This document shows, one piece after another, positions 52,101 through 59,950 of a stretch of DNA of 64,000 bases. Every line of letters begins with the position of its first letter. The stretch's first letter is position 1. The notes beneath the pieces were generated by a model, which saw only the letters and a program-made list of their open reading frames with translations, was not told the DNA's origin and ran no database searches. A program made the translations under genes and the position numbers. The stretch is from Labilithrix sp. (GTDB lineage Bacteria > Myxococcota_A > Polyangia > Polyangiales > Polyangiaceae): NCBI GenBank assembly GCA_019637175.1, contig JAHBWD010000024.1, positions 52,909 through 116,908 on the forward strand. The letters are read 5' to 3'.

Positions 52101-53600
52101 CTAGTCCGAAGCGGGAGCGGGCGCGGAGACGGACAGCTCTTCAGGCGTGGAAGGCGTGGAAGAAGAGGACGACGGCTCGGACGGAGCAGCCCCAGTAGCC
52201 ACGGAAGAAGAGGGAACGGTCGCCGGCGGCTCGTCGTCCATGGTGCGGATGATCCCGCCCGTCGACGCGTCCGGCGTCCCCGCGGCCGGCGTCGCCGTGA
52301 CTTCGGGCGCGCTCTCCACCTTCGCCGGCGCCAAGACCGGCGTCTTCGGCGCGGCCGCGACCGGAGTCGCGGCCGGCGCGGGATCGTCGGGCGCCGAGAT
52401 CACGATGAACGACGGCGCGGGCGCAGGCTCGTCGACTTTCGCAGGCGCCGGAGCTGGAGGAGCGACCGCGGTCGCGGCCGTCGACGGCGACGACGGCGGA
52501 TCGTCGATCATCGTCGCGGCGAAGGCGACGACCGCGACCGTCGCGGCGATCGCGAGGCCGCCGAGGAGCGTCTTCGACAGCTCGAACGGCTTCACGATCG
52601 CGTGCGCGCCGGACGCGGCGAGACCGTCGGGCTCACGATCGGAGAAGAGCGCAGGCGTCGATTCGCGCTCGACGGCGGCGACGGGGTGCACGGCTTCGAT
52701 CGGCGTCGCGACGATCGGCGACGGCGTGGCGGGCAGCGCCGCCTTCGCGGCCCGGCGGAACGCGGCGCGCATCGACTTCACGTCGGGCCAGCGATCCTTC
52801 TTGGCGTACGCGAGCGCGCGATCGATCACGGCCGCGACGCCGGCGTCGATCGCGGGCGCCACCTCGGCGAGCTTGCGCGCGGGACGCGACGCCGCCGCCA
52901 AGAGGCGCGCGTGGGCGTCGCGCCCGTCGTGGACGAGCTCGCCCGAGAGCGCGGTGAAGAGCGTCGCTCCGAGCGACCACACGTCCGACTGCGCGTCGAC
53001 CTCGTCGCGCGATCCGCGCGCTTGCTCCGGCGACATGAAGGCGGGCGTCCCGATGACGAGACCCTGCACGCTCACCGACGATCCCGGCTGCGGATCGAGG
53101 ATGCGCGCGGTGCCGAAGTCGAGGAGCTTGATGCCGGTGCTCGTCAGAAACACGTTCTGCGGCTTCAGGTCTCGATGCACGACCCCCGCGCCGTGCACCG
53201 CGGAGATCGCGCTCATCAGCTGATCGGCGATGGGCGCGAGCTGCTCGAGCGACATGACGCCGTGCGCCTTCTCGCGCCTCACCTCGAGCGTCTCGCCCTC
53301 GAGCAGATCGAGGACGAGGAACGCGCATCCGTCGTCGGTCATCCCGTCGTCGCCGATCGGTACGACCGACCGATGCTTGATCGCGTTGACGATGCGCGCC
53401 TCGCGGAGAAATCTCTCGGAGACGGTCGCGTCGGCGCACAGCGCTTTGTGGAGGATCTTCAGCGCGGCGCGGTGACCGTTGCGATGCGTCGCGGCGTAGA
53501 CCGCCGCGGTCGAGCCCCACCCGAGCAGCTCGTCGACCCTCCACTTGCCGTCGATGACGGCACCGACCCTCTTCTCGTAGCGCTGCCGATCTTTGCTCAA
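52101..53600 (-). CDS. Membrane-anchored Ser/Thr protein kinase
   Basis: A TTG at 53600, preceded by GGGAGACTTCGTATC, gives a 499-residue product. Kinase motifs: GWGSTAAVY loop (near 27), AALKILH (near 45), HRDLKPQNVFL (near 144), LDFGTARI and MSPEQ. The kinase ends near 290; one membrane helix lies near 346-364 (LLGGLAIAATVAVVAFAA). The last 130 residues are Ala/Pro/Ser/Thr-rich and likely periplasmic and disordered. It resembles the kinase at 59947 in its first block (VGAVIDGKWRVDELLG). Confidence 0.94.
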   Translation of the reverse strand: MSKDRQRYEKRVGAVIDGKWRVDELLGWGSTAAVYAATHRNGHRAALKILHKALCADATVSERFLREARIVNAIKHRSVVPIGDDGMTDDGCAFLVLDLLEGETLEVRREKAHGVMSLEQLAPIADQLMSAISAVHGAGVVHRDLKPQNVFLTSTGIKLLDFGTARILDPQPGSSVSVQGLVIGTPAFMSPEQARGSRDEVDAQSDVWSLGATLFTALSGELVHDGRDAHARLLAAASRPARKLAEVAPAIDAGVAAVIDRALAYAKKDRWPDVKSMRAAFRRAAKAALPATPSPIVATPIEAVHPVAAVERESTPALFSDREPDGLAASGAHAIVKPFELSKTLLGGLAIAATVAVVAFAATMIDDPPSSPSTAATAVAPPAPAPAKVDEPAPAPSFIVISAPDDPAPAATPVAAAPKTPVLAPAKVESAPEVTATPAAGTPDASTGGIIRTMDDEPPATVPSSSVATGAAPSEPSSSSSTPSTPEELSVSAPAPASD

Positions 53601-53661
53601 GATACGAAGTCTCCCAGACTTCCCAATATCTCACGGCAGATCCGGGCGAGACAAGAGGAGG

Positions 53662-54639
53662 TCAGGTCCACGCTTCGAGACGCGCGCGATCGATCTCGCT
53701 CAGGAAGGGGCCGATCTCTTCCACGGTGCCCGTGTGTGCGCGAGCGGCGCCGAGCCTCCGCGCGGCCTGGCGAGCGACTGCGGCAACGATCGGGTGCGGC
53801 GATTCGGTCAGCGCGACGAGATCGGCCGCGAGATCGGTCGCGTGGATCTCGGCGGCGACCACGGCGGCGAACGCCCTCGGGTCGGCCCTCCCCTCATCGC
53901 GGCGCGTTCGATCCCGGAGGATCCTCCTCAAGACATCCACCGCGTGAGGGGTCGGAGCCTGCGCACATGTGCGCCTGTACCCCGCCGGAGGGAGACCCAG
54001 ATCGACGACGGCCGCCGCGGTCTCGAGCCAGTCGCGCGCCGCCCCGATCAGGGGCTCGCACGCAGGCTCGGTCGGATCGAGCGGGGGCGCGTGCTCGCGC
54101 AGCCCGAGATCGAGCGCGAGGGGCATCGATTGCTCGACGGCCCACGCCTCGACGTGGGCGACGAGGCGCTCGAGCGGAACGACGCCGTGGCGCGTCTCGC
54201 CGACGAAGCGGTCGTGGTCGGTCTGGATCGCGACCCGGCTCGCCGGCGGCCTTCCCCAGAAGCCCCACGGGCGGAGGGATCGCTCGTCTTCGTCGCTCGG
54301 CGCCTCCACCTCGATGCGCCGCACGGCGGCCCAGCGAAGGATGCGCGGGGCCTCGTCTTTCTCGACGAGCACGCCCCAGGGAACGATGGCCATGCGCGCG
54401 CTCCCCGCGCGCGGCGCCGGCGGCGTGCCTGCGCCGCGCAAGGCGAACGCCGAGAGCGTCGACGCGAGGACGCCGGCGAAGAGCGCGTGATGAGCGTCGA
54501 AGCAGCTCATCGCGACGCTCACGCCCGCGCCGAGGCCGAGCGCGGTCGCGGCGACGCCGAGGTTCGGCGTCATGACGGGCTCGAGGCCGACATACCGGAA
54601 GTCCGGCACCGGAGCGAGTACTGCCGCAACGGACGCCAC
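53662..54639 (-). CDS. Membrane protein with two N-terminal helices, function unknown
   Basis: The GTG at 54639 follows AGGTAGAGAC; an ATG at 54573 is an alternative. The product (325 residues) has two hydrophobic helices (about 26-45 and 51-68) around a short loop. A PH-like beta domain may follow (about 80-180, ARMAIVPWGVLVEKDE ... RVAIQTDHDRFVGE), then a helical C-terminal half (HEAT-like, DLVALTESPHPIVAAVARQAARR, shortened). No enzyme motif is recognised. It lies 61 bases upstream of the kinase gene at 53600, in the same direction. Confidence 0.65.
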   Translation of the reverse strand: MASVAAVLAPVPDFRYVGLEPVMTPNLGVAATALGLGAGVSVAMSCFDAHHALFAGVLASTLSAFALRGAGTPPAPRAGSARMAIVPWGVLVEKDEAPRILRWAAVRRIEVEAPSDEDERSLRPWGFWGRPPASRVAIQTDHDRFVGETRHGVVPLERLVAHVEAWAVEQSMPLALDLGLREHAPPLDPTEPACEPLIGAARDWLETAAAVVDLGLPPAGYRRTCAQAPTPHAVDVLRRILRDRTRRDEGRADPRAFAAVVAAEIHATDLAADLVALTESPHPIVAAVARQAARRLGAARAHTGTVEEIGPFLSEIDRARLEAWT

Positions 54640-54734
54640 GTCTCTACCTTGACCGATTCATCGACGAGCGCACGTCGCCGTGCGCCGGGCGTTGGGCAGG
54701 CCGCTGGAGGGGGGGCTAAGCTAGGCGCTCGCGC

Positions 54735-55994
54735 ATGCCGATCTGCGTTCAGTGCAACCTCAGCCTCGCCGAGGGGGTCGCCGTCTGTCCGCGTTGTCGC
54801 AGCCTCCAGCCGGCGCGCGCGCATGCGCGAACGCTCGGTCCGGGGACGCAGATCGATCGCGGCTATGGGCGCATCGTGGTCGACGCGCGCATCGGCGCGG
54901 GCGCGATGGGGACGGTCTTCCGCGCGTGGCTCTTCTGGGACCCGAAGGGACCGCGCGGGCAGGACAAGCCGGTTACGCTCGCGCTCAAGCAGCTCAAACC
55001 GCAAGCGAGCATCCAGCCGGAGCTCCGCGCGTTCTTCCAGAACGAGGCCGAAGCGCTCCGCCTCCTCGCGCACCCGAACGTGGTGCGCTTCCACGAGCTC
55101 TTCAGCTGGACGCCGACGCTCACCGGCGCGGCGCCCTCGCCCGGCGCGGCGCCGGCGCCCGTTCCCGGCGCGGGCGCGGGCGCGCCTGCGCCCCTCTCGC
55201 CGATCCTCGCGATGGAGTTCGTCGACGGCGACACGCTCGAAGACGTGATCGCGCGCAACGTCGCGCGCTCGCAGATCGCGGGCACCGGCGCGCTGCCCGG
55301 CCTCGCGTTCAATCGCGCCTGGTACTACTTCCAGCAACTGCTCGGCGCGCTCGCGGCGACGCACGCGCTCGGCATCGTTCATCGCGACGTCAAGCCGGCG
55401 AACATCATCATCCGGCGCGACGGCATCGTGAAGCTGACCGACTACGGCATCGCCCACCTCGTGAAGCCGACGCACGGCCTGAGCGCCCCGTCGCCCCAGG
55501 AGCTCGCGCCCGGCACGGGCGCGTACATGTCTCCCGAGCAAGTGCTCGGCCTCGAGCTCGACGGCCGCAGTGACTTGTATTCTGCAGGTATCGTGCTCTA
55601 CGAGATGCTCGCCGGGCGCCCGCCCTTTCTCCCCAGCGAGAAGAGCGAGTTCGCGCTCCGCATGGATCAGGTCGAGAGCACGCCGCCTCCGATTCGAACG
55701 CTCGTGCCCCAGGCGCCTCCCGTCCTCGAGCAGCTCTTCGCCCGCGCGCTGCACAAGAACCCTCGAGGTCGATTCTCGAGCGCGATCGAGATGGGCGAGG
55801 CGCTCCTCGCCGCGTTCGGCCTCCCGAGCACGCCGGCTTGGCGCGCGCAGGGCGAGATCGCGCAGGTCGCGCTCGGGCCCCCGCAAGACCCGCAACGTCA
55901 GCAGAAGCTCGCGACGCTCCGCCAGGTCGTCAAGCAGGAGTATCGAACCGCGCCGATGCCCGCGCGCCCGCCGCACCCTCCAGGCGGCGGCTAG
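54735..55994 (+). CDS. Ser/Thr protein kinase with N-terminal zinc ribbon
   Basis: The 419-residue product begins with a zinc-ribbon-type motif (CVQCN ... CPRCR, residues 4-21). The kinase domain follows: GAGAMGTVF (near 54), ALKQLK (near 76), HRDVKPANIII (near 218) and SPEQVL. The DFG motif is DYG (TDYGIAH). A Pro/Ala/Gly-rich insert of about 25 residues sits between the alphaC helix and the hinge (LTGAAPSPGAAPAPVPGAG). There is no membrane helix, so it is probably soluble. Convergent with the 1316-residue gene, with 5 bases between the stops. Confidence 0.93.
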   Translation: MPICVQCNLSLAEGVAVCPRCRSLQPARAHARTLGPGTQIDRGYGRIVVDARIGAGAMGTVFRAWLFWDPKGPRGQDKPVTLALKQLKPQASIQPELRAFFQNEAEALRLLAHPNVVRFHELFSWTPTLTGAAPSPGAAPAPVPGAGAGAPAPLSPILAMEFVDGDTLEDVIARNVARSQIAGTGALPGLAFNRAWYYFQQLLGALAATHALGIVHRDVKPANIIIRRDGIVKLTDYGIAHLVKPTHGLSAPSPQELAPGTGAYMSPEQVLGLELDGRSDLYSAGIVLYEMLAGRPPFLPSEKSEFALRMDQVESTPPPIRTLVPQAPPVLEQLFARALHKNPRGRFSSAIEMGEALLAAFGLPSTPAWRAQGEIAQVALGPPQDPQRQQKLATLRQVVKQEYRTAPMPARPPHPPGGG

Positions 55995-55999
55995 GGCGG

Positions 56000-58900
56000 T
56001 TAGGGCATCTTCGACTTCAGGAGGCGTACTTCGTTGGCGGCTTCGCGGTGCTGTGGGTTGCCCCCGAGCAGCTCGGTGAAGTCTGCCATCGCTTCCTGGA
56101 AGCGGTCGGTGCGCGCGAAGAGCTTGCCTCGATAGAGCAGCGCCCGCTCGTTCGACGGATCCTCGCCGAGCACGCGCGTCATGGTCGTGATCGCCTCTTC
56201 GATCGTGCTCGGGCTTCCGTTGAGCGACTTGATCCACGCGAGGAGCGTCACGTAGTCGGCCTGCGTCGGATCGCCGGAGACGGCCTTCTGCGCGAGCGCG
56301 AGCGCCTTGGCCGCGTCGTTGCGCTGGAGAGCGGCCTCGGCGAGGCGAAAGCTCTGCATCGCCTCGAGGGCCGCTTCGGCGTCGGCGAGCCCGTCATCGC
56401 CGATCTCGATCGCGTTGCCCTGGATGCCCGACGCCGCGGCGTTGGCGCCGAGCGGCCCACCCCCGTCGTCGAGCTCGATGTGGATGTCGCCGGCCGCTTC
56501 GCCGTTGGCGCGCGATCGCGAGGGCGACGGCGCCTTGACCGTCAGGCCGCCGGGCCCCGTCTGGAAGGGATCGTTGATCTTCGGCGACGGCTGCATCGGC
56601 TTCGGTGCGCCCGGAGGCGCCGCGCCGGTCGGTCGCGCGAGCTTGCTCGGCAAGGCCGGCGCGGGACGCGGAAGTCCTCCCTGCGCGGGCGCGCGCGCCC
56701 CGGACACCGAGACCGGCGACGGGACGGCGACCGTGCGCATGCCGTCGGGCGGCGTCAGCGCGGGCCTCGAAGCCGCCGACGTGCTCGGCGCCGGGCCCTT
56801 CGGGGCCGACGGCGACGGCGCCGCCGGCTTCGCGCGCTGCTCCGGAGGCACCGCCGGCTGGAGCCCCACCATCGTTCCCTTCTTCGCCCCCGCGCCGCCC
56901 GCGCCGCCCGCGCCGATCGGACGGATCTGCGGCGGGTTCGCGCGCGGCAGCGCGCCCGCCTTCACCGCGGGCGCGCTCGGACGCGGACCGGCCGGGGGCG
57001 GGGCCGCGCCCGGCGCGACGTTGGGCTTGCGCACGCTCACCGGCGGGGAGAGCGGCGTACCGCTGCCCGATCGGATCTGCGGCGGCGCGCTCTCGATCGA
57101 CTGCGCAGGCACCTTCGACTCCACGCGCGACGGCGCCGACGCGTTCGGGCGCGAGCCCGACTGCGCCGGAGCGCCGGCAGGCCGCGACGCCCCACGCGGA
57201 GACGGCACCCGCAATCCTCCCGAGTCTCCGGAGTCGGCCGACGTCGAGGGCGCACCGGAGACCGGCGACGCCGCGCGGAACTGGCCGGCGGTCTTGCCCG
57301 CCATCGGCCGCTTCTTCTGGCCCTTGAAGGCGAACTGGCGCGTCACCGCGAGCGAATAGACCAGCGAAGACACCACCTCTTCATCGGCGACCTTGCGCTT
57401 GAAGAGCTGCGCGAGCGTCATGCTCTCGGCGCGGATCAGGTCGAGCGTCATCTCCTCTTCCTGGATGAGCGCGAGGTTCGTCAGGTTGGCGTCTTCGTGG
57501 ACGACGAGCGGATGCTTGCCGATGCGATTGAGCGTCGCGCGGATGCGCGCGCGATCGAGCCAGTTGCGCACGCTCGCGAGGATCGGATTGAGCGCGCTCC
57601 CCACGCCGACGTCACCGCCGCCCCACCCCTCGAGCATGTCGGAGTCGCGGTAGTACGAGTACGTGATTTCGGGCGCGAGGTTGGCGAGGTGCGCGATCTT
57701 GTTGAGCAGCTGCGCCTCGAGCGCCCACGAAAGCGACTCGCGCGAGACGAGATCGTGCCCGACGAGATACTCGCCGAGCAGGATGCCGAGGCGCCGCGCG
57801 CCCTCGACCGCTTGATCGACCGCCTTGGGCTCGAGCACGCCGCCGTGGACGAGGATCTGACCGAGGAGCGCGATCGGCTCGTGAAGGCGGATCTTCGTCG
57901 GCACGCCGGCGACGAAGTAGATCGCGTCTTCGCCCGGGCCGCCCTCGAAGGAGACGGTGCCCGTGAGCGAGTGATCGAGCATGTACACGAGCACGTGAGG
58001 GAGCGGCGTCGACGCGAGGTTGCCGCGCGCCGTCGGCTCGCGCGCCGGCTTCGGCCGGTTGGTGGCGCGGCCTTCGGCGTCCTCGGACGACTGCTGGAAG
58101 AGCGTTCGTTCGGGCTCGCGGCCCGGCGTCGGCGGGCGGAGCGAGTCGTTGATCATTCGCCCCATCGCCTCGGCGACGGCCGACGGGCTCGAGCCCATCG
58201 AGGGCAGCGAGGCGCTCGAGTTGTGCTCCGCGGAGTGACCGCTGCTCGAGCTCTCGGCCCTGCGCGGGCTCTCGTCGGGCTGGCCCTCGCCCCACGCGGC
58301 GTACTGATCGGCGTACTGATCGGCGATGCTGCGCGAGGTCGCATGCGCGTGCGCGGTGCCACCGGGAGGCGGCATCGCGACGGGCGCGAGCGGCGAGATC
58401 GGCGCGAGCGGCGCAGCCTGCGCGGGCGGCGCGGTGCCCGTGCCCGTGCGAGGCTGCGCGGGCGGCGGATCGCTGTCGCGCTCCGAATCGGGCGGCAGAC
58501 CGTCGATGCCGGGCTTCAGATCGAGGCCCTTGCGCCAGCCGTCGACGCTCATGACCCGCGCGACCTGACGATGCGGGTCCTGCGCCAGCTCGATCTCGAC
58601 GGGGTTCGTCTGGTGCCCGTTCTGATCCATCACGAGGCGCACGCGCGGCTTCTCACCCGGTCCCTTCGGCCCGCGCACGACCTCGGCGACCTCGCCGGTC
58701 GAGAGCTGGACGACCGTTCCCATCGGGAGGAGCCCGAGCGCCGAGATGAGCATCCGGAGGACGGTGCGATCTTGCGGATCCTTCAGCTCCTCGGAGAGCG
58801 CCGCGACGGCGTAGTCGGGCGTCGGTGGCGCGAGGCCGGGCTCGGGCGTCAAGAGATCGTTGTAGCGACGGCCGATGGCGATGAGCTTGGCGTGGAGCGT

Positions 58901-59950
58901 CGGCGATCGAACGCCCCAATACACGGGCCCGAGCCACGTCTGGCGCCGGAGCCAGAGCGCTTCGAAGGTGAGCACCGTGCGCGTGATCGACGGCTCGTTG
59001 ACGCGGCCGAGCGCGGTGAGCACCGCGGCGGCGCCTGCCGCGAGCCGATCTTCTTGATCTTCGGAGAGCGTGCTCGGCCCCTGCATGCCCGGCATCGCGG
59101 GGCCTGCCGCCGCCATCAGCGCCATCGCGCGGGGACGGGCGACGTCGTGCATCATCGCGGCCATCGCGATCTGGGAGAGGATCGCCCGATCGCCCGTCAC
59201 CTCGCGCGCCATCGAGACGGCGAGGATCGCGGTGTTCACGGCGCGACCGGCTTCGTCGAAGTTCGCGTTGCGCACCTCGGTGACCCCGAGGAACGCGGGC
59301 GTCGATCCCTCGGAGAGATCGACGAGGCTCTGGGCGATGCGCTTGATGCGTCGCGGGAGGATGTAGCGGCTCGCCTGAAGGTCCTCGAAGAACCGCCGCA
59401 TGATGACGACGGCCGACGCGTACGTGCGGATGATGCGCTGATCGGCGTTGAGGTTCTCGAGCTCGAGGCCGCGCAAGCGCGCGGCGTCGGCGACCGGACG
59501 GAGCCGGATCTTCGGCGACGGCGATCGGAAAGAGCCCGCGGTCGTGCGGAAGCTGATCGAGATCTGCTCGGCGAACGCGAGCAGCTCCTCGCGCGTGACA
59601 TCGCGCTGGATGTGGAGCTCGGAGCCGCCGAGGCGCTCGAAGATCTCGCCGAGCTCCGCCGCGGCTTCGTACGTGCTGCGCGAGCCCTTGAGGAGCTGCC
59701 CCGCGACGAAGATCGCCCGGTGAGCGAACATCACGTTGACGTTCGATCCCGATCGCAAGCAGTAGTCGCCGACGATCTGGTGCGTCGTCTCGAGCTGACG
59801 GGTGAACGCCTGGTTCGTCAGGTCGTGCATCTGCGCGAGCTTGGCCAGGCGGTAGATCGCGATGACGACGCCCGCGCCGAGCTCACGAGCGTGCTCCCGC
59901 CGGACGAGCTCGCCCGCATCGTTCGTGACGATGTCGAGGCGCATCGTCAT
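56000..59950 (-). CDS. 1316-residue protein: HD-like N-terminus, DUF4388-like middle, TPR C-terminus
   Basis: The ATG at 59950 overlaps the kinase stop (ATGA) and follows AGGAGG, so the two are co-translated. Residues about 1-430 are helical with an HD-type block (IAMAAMMHDVARPRA near 265) as in HD-GYP-like regions. After a disordered linker, residues about 650-880 resemble DUF4388/PATAN-type signalling domains (LPHVLVYMLDHSLTGTVSFEGG; VAGVPTKIRLHEPIALLGQILV, shortened). A Pro/Ala/Ser-rich low-complexity region (about 920-1160) precedes a TPR tail (1180-1316). No membrane segment. It is likely a scaffold or effector for the kinase. Confidence 0.85.
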   Translation of the reverse strand: MTMRLDIVTNDAGELVRREHARELGAGVVIAIYRLAKLAQMHDLTNQAFTRQLETTHQIVGDYCLRSGSNVNVMFAHRAIFVAGQLLKGSRSTYEAAAELGEIFERLGGSELHIQRDVTREELLAFAEQISISFRTTAGSFRSPSPKIRLRPVADAARLRGLELENLNADQRIIRTYASAVVIMRRFFEDLQASRYILPRRIKRIAQSLVDLSEGSTPAFLGVTEVRNANFDEAGRAVNTAILAVSMAREVTGDRAILSQIAMAAMMHDVARPRAMALMAAAGPAMPGMQGPSTLSEDQEDRLAAGAAAVLTALGRVNEPSITRTVLTFEALWLRRQTWLGPVYWGVRSPTLHAKLIAIGRRYNDLLTPEPGLAPPTPDYAVAALSEELKDPQDRTVLRMLISALGLLPMGTVVQLSTGEVAEVVRGPKGPGEKPRVRLVMDQNGHQTNPVEIELAQDPHRQVARVMSVDGWRKGLDLKPGIDGLPPDSERDSDPPPAQPRTGTGTAPPAQAAPLAPISPLAPVAMPPPGGTAHAHATSRSIADQYADQYAAWGEGQPDESPRRAESSSSGHSAEHNSSASLPSMGSSPSAVAEAMGRMINDSLRPPTPGREPERTLFQQSSEDAEGRATNRPKPAREPTARGNLASTPLPHVLVYMLDHSLTGTVSFEGGPGEDAIYFVAGVPTKIRLHEPIALLGQILVHGGVLEPKAVDQAVEGARRLGILLGEYLVGHDLVSRESLSWALEAQLLNKIAHLANLAPEITYSYYRDSDMLEGWGGGDVGVGSALNPILASVRNWLDRARIRATLNRIGKHPLVVHEDANLTNLALIQEEEMTLDLIRAESMTLAQLFKRKVADEEVVSSLVYSLAVTRQFAFKGQKKRPMAGKTAGQFRAASPVSGAPSTSADSGDSGGLRVPSPRGASRPAGAPAQSGSRPNASAPSRVESKVPAQSIESAPPQIRSGSGTPLSPPVSVRKPNVAPGAAPPPAGPRPSAPAVKAGALPRANPPQIRPIGAGGAGGAGAKKGTMVGLQPAVPPEQRAKPAAPSPSAPKGPAPSTSAASRPALTPPDGMRTVAVPSPVSVSGARAPAQGGLPRPAPALPSKLARPTGAAPPGAPKPMQPSPKINDPFQTGPGGLTVKAPSPSRSRANGEAAGDIHIELDDGGGPLGANAAASGIQGNAIEIGDDGLADAEAALEAMQSFRLAEAALQRNDAAKALALAQKAVSGDPTQADYVTLLAWIKSLNGSPSTIEEAITTMTRVLGEDPSNERALLYRGKLFARTDRFQEAMADFTELLGGNPQHREAANEVRLLKSKMP

